Of a DNA stretch of 51,683 nt, positions 16,804 to 24,292 are shown piece by piece (position 1 is the first letter of the stretch; each line of letters opens with the position of its first letter). The position numbers and the translations under genes were made by a program. The notes under the pieces were generated by a model, which ran no database searches, was not told the origin of the DNA, and saw only the letters and a list, made by a program, of their open reading frames with translations. The stretch comes from an uncultured Bdellovibrionales bacterium (lineage in GTDB: Bacteria; Bdellovibrionota; FAC87; UBA2466). The DNA is taken from the NCBI GenBank assembly GCA_937903155.1, contig CALCZU010000047.1:1-51683 (forward strand), in the 5' to 3' direction.

Positions 16804-17925
16804 TCAGTCTCTTTTCACGATTTCATTGGCGGTCAACGCACACCCTTTGTGTTTCGAAATTCCACCGCGACCTAAAAGCGTAAATGTCGGCGCGTTCCAG
16901 CCGCAAGTACAAGGAGCTTCATCGAGCTTTCCCATATCCGTCGAGAGAATCGCAAGATTTGGCATCATCGTATTGAGCGGAGTTAAAAATTCTAAAAGTC
17001 CGGCTTCGCCTTTGGGCAATACTCTCATCGTCACCGGATCGCGCGCGTAAACACGATTATAGGCGGGGATATGAAAACGATGGTGTCGGCATTCCATGTA
17101 GGGGGCCGCATGCTCTGCCATCCCATAACCATCTCGAAGCAGAGCGTCTTCCATTCCAAAATATTCTTGGATTAACCTTCGAAAGGCCTCGCGTGTCACT
17201 GCTTTGTCTTCCGCCGCTTTCCAACCTCCTCCGGTCATCATCATACTGCCTTTAGGAAGTTTGATTGGAGCTCTGCCTTTCATCCAATCCAAAAGTTCAA
17301 ACATAAAACTCGGAATCCCAAAAAAGCGGACGGGATAACCTTCTTTTGCGATCGTTTCCAAATGTCGAATCGTTTCCTCTTTGCGAAATTCCCATTGACC
17401 GGTCTTATCTTTTTTTACCGTGAAGTAAGAACTCTTCACCGGGGCAAAGCGTTCTTCATTTTTCACAGAGAACGAAATCCCGAGATCTTTCGCTTCTTCC
17501 GGATCGTAAATAAAATTCACGTAGTGGGTGGGTCTATCGGACGTAAGACCTTCTTGTTCCCACAAGACGTCCAACATATTTTGCGCGCGATCGAGACTTG
17601 CCTGGTCGAGCCAGATTTGAGTCTTCTGCCCACGCGTTCCGGAAGACGTCAGCTTCAACACCGCTTCAGATTCTGGCCTCGATAAAATCAAATAAGATTT
17701 CATCGCAGCAACTCCCAAAGTTGGAATGCGTTCTAAATCCTCCTCTGACTGAATGCTATCGGGTAGAAAAGAAGCCTTTTGGTAGAGGTGACGAATCTCT
17801 CTGGAATGTTCGTAATGAAACTCTGCAATCTCTCGACACGCTTTTACCATCAGGTCAACCTGATCCGCCGTCCAATCGAGAGGATTTTTGATATTACAGA
17901 TTTGATCAGCATATTTTAACTTCAT
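16804..17925 (-). CDS. LuxE-type acyl-protein synthetase
   Basis: A 373-residue member of the LuxE family, which activates a fatty acid with ATP and carries it on a cysteine for reduction by LuxC. Visible motifs are LTSSGTRGQKTQIWLD (phosphate loop), GDPxx-like MMMTGGGWK, RDGYGMAEHAAPYMEC, CTCGWNAPTFTLLGRGG and C362 in HKGCALTANE. C362 sits where LuxE proteins carry the acyl-accepting cysteine close to the C-terminus. The ATG overlaps the stop of the ATPase-GNAT gene (ATGA, 17922-17925). luxA, luxB and luxD are absent from the window. Confidence 0.87.
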   Translation of the reverse strand: MKLKYADQICNIKNPLDWTADQVDLMVKACREIAEFHYEHSREIRHLYQKASFLPDSIQSEEDLERIPTLGVAAMKSYLILSRPESEAVLKLTSSGTRGQKTQIWLDQASLDRAQNMLDVLWEQEGLTSDRPTHYVNFIYDPEEAKDLGISFSVKNEERFAPVKSSYFTVKKDKTGQWEFRKEETIRHLETIAKEGYPVRFFGIPSFMFELLDWMKGRAPIKLPKGSMMMTGGGWKAAEDKAVTREAFRRLIQEYFGMEDALLRDGYGMAEHAAPYMECRHHRFHIPAYNRVYARDPVTMRVLPKGEAGLLEFLTPLNTMMPNLAILSTDMGKLDEAPCTCGWNAPTFTLLGRGGISKHKGCALTANEIVKRD

Positions 17926-19394
17926 AAAATTCGGTTCTCCTCGTAACTCGAGCGCACAACTTGTAAAAGTTTCTTCGCGGTCTCCGTATAGACTTTGATT
18001 TCTTCGAACGCGACTTTTGTGGGACCAATCGACTGGAACCGCAGCGCAAGTTTCGCGGAATTTTTATAGGGTACAAATCCCGAAACAAAGAATCCATTAC
18101 TTGAAAGAATATCGTAAAGATTTCCAAGCCCCGGCTGTTCTAACGCCACTTCAATCCCCGCATATTGGTAGCCATTCCTGAGAAGCGTTTGCCAATCTTT
18201 TAAGATCTTGGAGACGGCTTCCCTTCCCGAACAGGTCAAATCGAAAATCACACTCCCTTGATTCGGTTGCAAATGCGTTTCATATTGGCCACCCAGACTT
18301 AAAGAATGAAAACGAGGGGACGGAACCCATCTTAAATTGAGGGGTTTCAAAAGAAAGCCCAACATTTCACCCACATTGTTGGGCAGAAGCACTTCTTTTC
18401 CGAAAGGATGTTCTACTCTCGGAATCAGCGAATAGAGAAGCGTGTATCTCTCCATTTCTTTGGGATCGGGGCCGAGCCCTAACTTTTGCAGTTTTGCTTG
18501 CGTGTCTTTGGATTGGCATCCCACAAAAAGTGCCAAGTCGATGGGCTGGTAGCGAGATACAAAACGCTGGCTGTAATCGTGATTCGTTACGAAATCGAAA
18601 AAACAATACTGCATCGGCAGTTCGCGCACCCACTCCATCGTGCGTGCGAAAAGTTTTGAAAAAACCCCTTTGGACTTTAATCGAGGGTCTGTGATTCCCA
18701 AGCAAGGCTCATAAACCAAAGGATCATCATTGCGCTGAATGAGACCCACATGGCCCACAAGCCTATCGTCGGGCAGAACGGCGACGATAGAAATCAGCTT
18801 TTTCGTATCAACGAGTGTTCGAATCTTTTCAGGATAATAAACATAGTCATTAATGTAGCTATACCCGTAAACCGCATAAAAGAGTTGGCAAAGCGCATTC
18901 TCCTCACCCTCTCGAAGTTCACGGATCAAAATTTTCTCAGATTCCACTTCACCAAAGTATGACTCCGCTGCCTGAAAATTCGCTTTGATGACTTGCTCGC
19001 CCAGTCGCATTCCCAAAACAACCGTCTGGCCTTCGCGACCATGGTTTTCCCAGGAAATTTTGTCGAGATGCTGAGTCGCCTCATGAAAGATTTTGGAACT
19101 TCCATTGGAATGAGCACTTAAGAAAACGGGAACGCCTCGATTAATGACCTCAACCACTAAGTTCCCATCGTTTTCGAAGACATTCAGACCGATTCGAGTT
19201 CGACTCGAATCCCCCGCACTATTTCGAACAATTGCATTCAATGTCATCTCGGTCGCGGTTCGAAGATAAGTGCGTTTATCATTTTCGACACCCCAAGACT
19301 CTGCAAAGGAATCAATAAAACTTGCGGCCGCGTGCAAACTCATCTTATCGGGCGGCAATTCGAGATGGGTCTTATTTTCAACGCCTTCACTCAA
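17922..19394 (-). CDS. RsbW-like ATPase domain fused to GNAT acetyltransferase
   Basis: A 490-residue protein. Residues 25-135 resemble the HATPase_c_2 fold of RsbW/SpoIIAB anti-sigma kinases: TEMTLNAIVRNS (N box) and LVVEVINRGVPVF (G1-like). Residues 150-310 resemble a GNAT domain: IRELREGEENALCQLFYAVYG, VAVLPDDRLVGHVGLIQ, GITDPRLKSKGVFSKL (acyl-CoA loop). Residues 370-490 form a further module similar to the C-terminal half of the protein at 11787. The TTG start overlaps the PaaK stop (TTGA) and has GGAG nine bases upstream. A control protein that combines anti-sigma-like switching with acyl transfer is inferred. Confidence 0.72.
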   Translation of the reverse strand: MSEGVENKTHLELPPDKMSLHAAASFIDSFAESWGVENDKRTYLRTATEMTLNAIVRNSAGDSSRTRIGLNVFENDGNLVVEVINRGVPVFLSAHSNGSSKIFHEATQHLDKISWENHGREGQTVVLGMRLGEQVIKANFQAAESYFGEVESEKILIRELREGEENALCQLFYAVYGYSYINDYVYYPEKIRTLVDTKKLISIVAVLPDDRLVGHVGLIQRNDDPLVYEPCLGITDPRLKSKGVFSKLFARTMEWVRELPMQYCFFDFVTNHDYSQRFVSRYQPIDLALFVGCQSKDTQAKLQKLGLGPDPKEMERYTLLYSLIPRVEHPFGKEVLLPNNVGEMLGFLLKPLNLRWVPSPRFHSLSLGGQYETHLQPNQGSVIFDLTCSGREAVSKILKDWQTLLRNGYQYAGIEVALEQPGLGNLYDILSSNGFFVSGFVPYKNSAKLALRFQSIGPTKVAFEEIKVYTETAKKLLQVVRSSYEENRIL

Positions 19395-20743
19395 GGATTT
19401 GATTCTCCGTTAAAGTCGATGACCCGAATTAATTTTCCCGTACGAGAATTTCTTCTGAGTTGATTCGTTCGCGCAAGCTCAATTTTCAAAGGAAAAATTC
19501 TTCCCGTTTCAATAATATCTTTAAGACTAGGACGCGAAGACAAGACCCTATTCTCGAGAGCCTGAGACAACGACGGATAATTCTCGGAAGGCGCATCGGT
19601 CTCAACACGAATGACTAAGCGATCTTTTCCATTTTCGCGCTGCTTTTCAATTTGAATACTTCCGAGCAGTCCCGGAGTTTGTAAAACGCAGTCTTGAATC
19701 GAATTATAGTCGATGGAATCATACCCAATTCTTAAAACATCATCTCCCCGTCCCAAAAGTTTAAAAAGTGGCGTCGTTCTTCCGCAAGGGCACAGATCTT
19801 TTAACCATTTTGCTTTATCGCCCACCCGATAGCGAACGATGGGTGTTAGTTTGCGAGGGAAAGCCGTCGCATAAACCATTCCCACTTCTTCTTTTTCGCA
19901 ATGTTTCCCTGAATCCTCGTTAACGATTTCGACATAGCATTGGTCGTCATGAGTGTGAAACACTCCCGTGTCGGTAAAAAGACACTGATAACCCAAGTAC
20001 CAGGTATCGACCGTTCCGTACCCAGGCGCCAAGATGGTTTTTGTTCCAAATTTCTCGTGCAATTCTTTTTTGTCGGTTTCGTAATAATGCTCGCCGCCGT
20101 AGTAAATCTTTTCGATTTTAATATCGCCAAAAGCGGTCATTTCTCTGAGCGCGTTCAGCATCACGCTTCCGACTCCCGTAAAACAATTAATCTGAAAAGC
20201 TTTTGTGACTTCATAGATAAAATCACTTGGCGAATGATTCGCAAATGGAAAACTCATACATCCATATTGCTGAAGGATTCGGTTCATATGTACGAAGGTC
20301 ATATACAAGGCGCCTGAAGCCCAAAGATTTGCGACTCGGTCCGAATCTGTCATGCCTGTCGCAAAAAATCCCCGCGCATTAGGAAGATCTAATCCATCCA
20401 ACTCTTCTGTCGAAAAAAGCGTTGTTTTAGGAACTCCTGTCGTCCCTCCACTCTGAAAAACGGTGAAGCCAGAATTGGGCTTTTGAACAAGCAAATCACT
20501 CTTCGGTGGCAAAACCTCTCTGAGATCGTTCGATTCTAAAATGGGAACGTCTTTTAAAGGAAATTCCGACGCTTCGGAAACCAGCCGCAGTCTTTCTTTG
20601 TAAAAGGGGGACGTATTGAGTGCATGCGCAAGATAAGAGAAAAGCTTCTGCCGTTTTTCTTTCTCTCTGATTTCCTCAGGAAGACTCTCCCACTCATCAT
20701 AAAAGTGCCCACTCGTTCGGCTTTGGTAGAGACTTTTTTTCAT
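19391..20743 (-). CDS. PaaK/LuxE-like adenylate-forming carboxylate ligase
   Basis: A 450-residue stand-alone ligase of the phenylacetate-CoA ligase type: FYKERL, FQSGGTTGVPKTTLFS (phosphate loop, about 115-131), IYYGGEHYYETD, APGYGTVDTW, IVRYRVGDKAKW and CPCGRTTPLFKLLGRGDD, with the C-terminal cap ending RRNSRTGKLIRV. It is similar to the second half of the LuxC fusion (both end in a NxRTGK segment), so the operon has three related activating domains. Its start overlaps the preceding stop (ATGA, 20740-20743). Substrate, aromatic or aliphatic, cannot be told. Confidence 0.85.
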   Translation of the reverse strand: MKKSLYQSRTSGHFYDEWESLPEEIREKEKRQKLFSYLAHALNTSPFYKERLRLVSEASEFPLKDVPILESNDLREVLPPKSDLLVQKPNSGFTVFQSGGTTGVPKTTLFSTEELDGLDLPNARGFFATGMTDSDRVANLWASGALYMTFVHMNRILQQYGCMSFPFANHSPSDFIYEVTKAFQINCFTGVGSVMLNALREMTAFGDIKIEKIYYGGEHYYETDKKELHEKFGTKTILAPGYGTVDTWYLGYQCLFTDTGVFHTHDDQCYVEIVNEDSGKHCEKEEVGMVYATAFPRKLTPIVRYRVGDKAKWLKDLCPCGRTTPLFKLLGRGDDVLRIGYDSIDYNSIQDCVLQTPGLLGSIQIEKQRENGKDRLVIRVETDAPSENYPSLSQALENRVLSSRPSLKDIIETGRIFPLKIELARTNQLRRNSRTGKLIRVIDFNGESNP

Positions 20744-21531
20744 TTTCTCACCAAACTCTCTAGGAGCTCTACAAAGTAATTATTAAAATCGTAAAGGTGT
20801 TGATTGACCGAAATTCCTAAAAACGAAAATTCGTCTTGAGGTTTTTCTTCTTTCACATCGATAAAATAAGTTTTTTCAGCCTCTGAGCTCAAAAGATAAA
20901 CATTTTTTCGACGGAGAAAACCTGGTTTTTCTTCAGGATCAAAAGCGAGTTCGATAATTTCTTTCCCCGTCTCGTTTTCAATTTCAACCATCTGCCGAAT
21001 ATCGGGCAAAACAGCGTTTGAGGAAGTCACATAAAATCGTGCTTTATGCTCTTTGTCCCAAGTCTCTTGTACAACGCGCATCCATTCATGCATCGGTTGA
21101 GGAAGTCCATGGCTCAAAGGCGGTGTCATGATCGGATCAATCGCGTACCAACGGTGATCCTGGCCCAACACAATTGTCGTGACATGAAAACGCCACGGAG
21201 TCTCTTCATACTGCTGCAACTTTCCAATCACAAAGAGTTTTCGGATCGAAGTGGTTTCGACTCCTAGATTGCGTGCGATTAGATGAACTGCCATCGCCCG
21301 GCCAAAACAAAATCCAATCTCTCCCGTAGGATCGTACTTCGATTCAACTTCCAAAGAGGCCACCGGATTTTGACTGGCAAGTTCGAAAATCTTTTGCCGC
21401 TCTAGCGAGGTGGTAAATAAATGTGAGGGCGACTGAGAATCAATTTGATAAAAGTTTTTTTGAACTACTTCTTGCGAAGCCCCGAAGAGGGAGTAGCCAA
21501 ATAAGAAGACTATTAAAAAGCGTGTTTTCAT
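20740..21531 (-). CDS. Secreted Cys-His-Asp protein, protein-glutaminase/transglutaminase-like
   Basis: A 263-residue protein with signal peptide (MKTRFLIVFLFGYSLFGAS). C75 in IGFCFGRAM, H116 in WRFHVTTI and D132 in WYAIDPIM form a Cys-His-Asp triad with spacings (41 and 16 residues) close to bacterial protein-glutaminases. ARFYVTSSNAVLP follows. A lipoprotein paralogue at 31298-32170 keeps all three residues. The frame is open to 21621, but the ATG at 21531 begins the signal peptide and follows AGGGGTG. It is the first gene of the LuxC/LuxE operon. Deamidase, amidase or peptidase activity is a guess from the triad. Confidence 0.6.
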   Translation of the reverse strand: MKTRFLIVFLFGYSLFGASQEVVQKNFYQIDSQSPSHLFTTSLERQKIFELASQNPVASLEVESKYDPTGEIGFCFGRAMAVHLIARNLGVETTSIRKLFVIGKLQQYEETPWRFHVTTIVLGQDHRWYAIDPIMTPPLSHGLPQPMHEWMRVVQETWDKEHKARFYVTSSNAVLPDIRQMVEIENETGKEIIELAFDPEEKPGFLRRKNVYLLSSEAEKTYFIDVKEEKPQDEFSFLGISVNQHLYDFNNYFVELLESLVRK

Positions 21532-21567
21532 TTTCACCCCTAAAACCCAACATAAACACCTAAGGAT

Positions 21568-21596
21568 CGTATACAGGACAAGATTCCAGATCTCAA
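21568..21596 (-). promoter_or_regulatory. Predicted promoter of the LuxC/LuxE operon
   Basis: On the minus strand TTGAGA (21591-21596) and TATACG (21568-21573) are 17 bases apart. Transcription would begin near 21561, about 30 bases before the ATG at 21531. Match to sigma-70 boxes is 5/6 and 4/6 by eye. Confidence 0.5.
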
Positions 21597-21797
21597 GCCG
21601 TGGCTGCTGATTCCCTAACAAAAATCAACAGCGCTTAAACCTCTGATATTTCTGGCAATCAGAATAGAAGCACTCGCCAGGGGCCGCTTAACAACCGCCC
21701 GAAGTTCCCCTCCTTCTCACTTGTTAAAGCGAGGTTTTAAATTTGTCTGGGATTAGCTTTTCTTTTGTTAAAATTTTCTTTCACGGAGAAAATATAA

Positions 21798-22826
21798 ATG
21801 GAACACGCTATCCTCTCGGCTCTCTTGCTCGGGGCTCTCATGCCTCAACCCTCGCTCATGCATTCGTTTGATGAACAGGTTGAACGTGACTTTCATTCAA
21901 CTAAAGCGGTCCTGGCAACGGGCCGCCTCGAAAACTTCTCGAAGGACACGACCTCCCTTCCACGCGCCCCCTGGCCCGTCAAAGTTTTATCGATTGGCCA
22001 CACGATGGCTTCCTATCAGAATTACGGTGCCATCTCTTCAGCCTACTTCCATCACGGTTTAGACATCCGAGCCGATGCCGGAAGCCCTGTGATTGCTTCG
22101 CGCGGGGGTAAAGTCGTTAACATCGAAAATTATCAACCGGGCCAGAGCGCTTACTGGGAAATTGCGATTCTCGATGACGACGGTTTTCTATGGCAGTACC
22201 ACCACATCGAAAGAAGTTCGATTCCACAAAACATCCATCAGGCTTATGCCAATAAAACTAAAATCGCCGACGGCACTAAAATTGGTGAAGTCTTCTCGTG
22301 GGGAATTGTCAGCTTTGGCGAGCGTTACCACCACGTGCACCTAAATATTCTGGGAGCAAACAAAGAGTATCTAAACCCCTTTGCCTTCTTAGAACCGCTC
22401 CACGACACAAAATCTCCGGAAATCGGAAATATCACTCTCACAAAAAACGGAAAAAAAGTCTCCGGCAATTCGGTCCAAGGAAATTACTCAATTGCTGCTG
22501 AGTTAAAAGACCTCATTTTGAGTGAAGTCTATTTCAATCCCCCGAATGAAATCAAAATCACGGTCGACAGTGATAGTCCTCAAACGGTCTGGAAATTTGA
22601 TAAACTCCCCGGAGGCCCTTCGGACACCGCCTTCGTAAATCAATTCTTTGTCAGTTCAATGGCGTGCGGAAACTACAGTTGTCGAAAACCTGTCATTGAC
22701 CTTGGATTTAAAAATCAGCCGGCGCAAGTTTTCCCGCTCACTAAAGGCAATCACGATCTCAAAATTGAAATCTGGGATTTTGAAAACAACTACGCCTCGA
22801 AAAGTTTTAGCTGGACGGTAAAGTAA
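21798..22826 (+). CDS. Secreted M23 family metallopeptidase
   Basis: A 342-residue protein with a leader rich in hydrophobic residues. The M23 (LytM/lysostaphin) domain spans about 60-200: H85-H86-G-L-D89 gives the HxxxD zinc pair, Y134-H-H136 the general base histidine, and H179-V-H181 the HxH pair. All ligands are present, so it should be active on peptidoglycan cross-bridges or stems. Residues 205-342 form an extra beta-rich domain (EIGNITLTKNGKKVSGNS) of unknown role. ACGGAG precedes the ATG at nine bases. No operon partner. Confidence 0.83.
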   Translation: MEHAILSALLLGALMPQPSLMHSFDEQVERDFHSTKAVLATGRLENFSKDTTSLPRAPWPVKVLSIGHTMASYQNYGAISSAYFHHGLDIRADAGSPVIASRGGKVVNIENYQPGQSAYWEIAILDDDGFLWQYHHIERSSIPQNIHQAYANKTKIADGTKIGEVFSWGIVSFGERYHHVHLNILGANKEYLNPFAFLEPLHDTKSPEIGNITLTKNGKKVSGNSVQGNYSIAAELKDLILSEVYFNPPNEIKITVDSDSPQTVWKFDKLPGGPSDTAFVNQFFVSSMACGNYSCRKPVIDLGFKNQPAQVFPLTKGNHDLKIEIWDFENNYASKSFSWTVK

Positions 22827-22838
22827 GTCCTTCAATAT

Positions 22839-22867
22839 TTGACAGTGGAGACAAGCTTACGCATTAT
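22839..22867 (+). promoter_or_regulatory. Promoter of rfbC giving a nearly leaderless message
   Basis: TTGACA (22839-22844), a 17-base spacer and CATTAT (22862-22867) place the transcription start at about 22874, two bases before the ATG at 22876. No Shine-Dalgarno site is visible. CAGTGGA (22843-22849) and TCCACTG (22867-22873) form an inverted repeat across the promoter, a possible operator. Confidence 0.5.
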
Positions 22868-22875
22868 CCACTGCC

Positions 22876-23427
22876 ATGCAGTTTAAAAAGACTCAACTCG
22901 ACGGCCCTCTTCTTATCGAACCCAAAGTTTTCAAAGATCCCAGGGGATTCTTTTACGAAACTTGGCAGAAAAACCGCTATGAAGGCGTCGGACTACCCTC
23001 CGAATTCGTCCAAGACAATACATCGTATTCGTCTAGGGGCGTTTTGCGCGGGCTTCATTTTCAACAACCCCATGCGCAAGGGAAACTCGTGACCGTTCTC
23101 TTAGGAGAAATTTACGATGTGATCGTGGACATCCGAGTGGGATCTCCTACTTTCGGAAAATGGGAAGGTTTTCAATTAAACTCGGACGACAACGTCCAGC
23201 TGTGGGTTCCAACAGGGTTTGCTCATGGATTTTGTGTCACGAGTGAAAAGGCCCTTGTGATCTACAAAGTCACCGACGTTTACCGCCCCGAAGAAGAGGC
23301 CAGCGTCATCTGGAATGACCCTGCAATTGGCGTCAAATGGCCTGACCTTGAGTTCCAACTCTCTGCGAAAGATTTAAAAGGCAAACCTTTAAGCGAGTTT
23401 AAGAAGCACGAACTCCCCAGTCTGTAG
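22876..23427 (+). CDS. rfbC: dTDP-4-dehydrorhamnose 3,5-epimerase
   Basis: A 183-residue cupin epimerase of the dTDP-L-rhamnose pathway. It shows DPRGFFYETW, QDNTSYSSRGVLRGLHFQ with catalytic base H61, QGKLV with K70, VPTGFAHGF, and VIYKVTDVY with Y130, the catalytic acid. Length is normal for the family. It shares the dTDP-4-keto-6-deoxyglucose intermediate with the WecE-like enzyme. rfbA, rfbB and rfbD are not in the window, so it is a detached member of its pathway. Confidence 0.93.
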   Translation: MQFKKTQLDGPLLIEPKVFKDPRGFFYETWQKNRYEGVGLPSEFVQDNTSYSSRGVLRGLHFQQPHAQGKLVTVLLGEIYDVIVDIRVGSPTFGKWEGFQLNSDDNVQLWVPTGFAHGFCVTSEKALVIYKVTDVYRPEEEASVIWNDPAIGVKWPDLEFQLSAKDLKGKPLSEFKKHELPSL

Positions 23428-23509
23428 AATTAACTTCTGTTACAAAAAGAGACAGCATATCTCTATTTCTTTTTGCACTTTCCTTTATATTTGAAAGACA
23501 GGAGAAAAA

Positions 23510-23968
23510 ATGCAGAAACTTTTGACAGCGATCGTCATGGGCCTCTCTTTTGTGAGCTTCGCAAGTTCCCTCGAAGATCAAGGTTCAGTCGATGTCTTGA
23601 AGTTTATGCAAAGCATTGTGGGTCGCTACGAAGTTTTGACCGTCAATCAAATCCCCCCTCACTCCAAAAGCATTGCAGAAATTGCGATCGAAAATTCAGA
23701 CGAGACCGATTGGGCAATGCCCTTGTGTTTAAAGAACACTTGCATCCCCGGATTTTTGAATTTTCCGTTTAAAAATACCCAAGTTTTTGAACAAGCTTCG
23801 GACGGAAACGACTTACGTTTTATGATCGTCACTCTAGAGAATAACATCGAGAAAAAATACTACTGGCGCGAGTCCGCCGGAAAATTTTACTTTAAAAACC
23901 CACAGTTTGACCTCCCTAACAACAAGGTGGGAGAAGTTGAGCACGAGCTAAAAAAACTCACCGATTAA
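23510..23968 (+). CDS. Small secreted protein of unknown function
   Basis: A 152-residue protein with a clear signal peptide (MQKLLTAIVMGLSFVSFAS). The mature part has one cysteine pair (LCLKNTC) and a beta-rich look (DLRFMIVTLENNIEKKYYW). ACAGGAG lies at good spacing before the ATG. I recognise no family. It stands alone between rfbC and the tRNA gene. Confidence 0.7.
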   Translation: MQKLLTAIVMGLSFVSFASSLEDQGSVDVLKFMQSIVGRYEVLTVNQIPPHSKSIAEIAIENSDETDWAMPLCLKNTCIPGFLNFPFKNTQVFEQASDGNDLRFMIVTLENNIEKKYYWRESAGKFYFKNPQFDLPNNKVGEVEHELKKLTD

Positions 23969-24029
23969 AACTAGACAAATCCGTTAGAACCATGCTAACT
24001 ACCGCTAACAACAGCCAATTTTCGGCAAT

Positions 24030-24102
24030 GCGGAAGTAACTCAATTGGTAGAGTATCAGTTTTCCAAACTGAAGGTTGCGGGTTCAAGCCCCGTCTTCCG
24101 CT
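24030..24102 (+). tRNA. tRNA-Gly (TCC)
   Basis: A complete 73-base cloverleaf: acceptor GCGGAAG/CTTCCGC, D stem ACTC/GAGT, anticodon stem TCAGT/ACTGA with loop TTTCCAA (anticodon TCC), T stem GCGGG/CCCGT around TTCAAGC, discriminator T as usual for glycine tRNAs. CCA is not encoded. The 3' 17 bases recur 105 bases downstream. Confidence 0.96.
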
Positions 24103-24110
24103 AAAATTTC
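24086..24110 (+). repeat. Direct repeat at tRNA-Gly 3' end, copy 1
   Basis: Twenty-five bases starting AAGCCCCGTCTTCCGCT, covering the last 17 bases of the tRNA and the next eight, are repeated exactly at 24191-24215. Such duplication of a tRNA 3' end is the mark left by site-specific integration or by a local template switch. Confidence 0.85.
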
Positions 24111-24190
24111 TGTCAACGCCAATCCCTACAGCAAGAGATAAACCTAACACGACTTACACTCGTCCGGCGCAGCCCAAAGGGCGGAGACGG
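24111..24190. other. 80-bp insert between the tRNA 3' duplicates, with REP-like unit
   Basis: No ORF. Bases 24158-24192 hold a GTCCGGCG..GGGCGGAGACGGAA palindromic unit, also seen at 51281-51315 and (inverted) 51173-51205. Each copy is followed by AA after ACGG. Confidence 0.6.
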
Positions 24191-24215
24191 AAGCCCCGTC
24201 TTCCGCTAAAATTTC
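24191..24215 (+). repeat. Direct repeat at tRNA-Gly 3' end, copy 2
   Basis: Exact 25-base copy of 24086-24110. It lacks the rest of the tRNA, so it is a 3' fragment only. No integrase gene lies nearby. Confidence 0.85.
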
Positions 24216-24292
24216 GCCCATCGAAATTTAGCCCTCTATTTTCAATTTTCTATTTTCAATCCAAGAACAAGTCAGGGTAAACAAAGAACCCA

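Noticed and set aside
11787..21531. Bioluminescence (lux) operon
   Set aside because: LuxC and LuxE homologues are present, but luxA, luxB and luxD are not, and the ligases are PaaK-like.
24030..24215. Active integrated element at tRNA-Gly
   Set aside because: Only 80 bases lie between the repeats and no integrase is in the window, so at most a scar is left.
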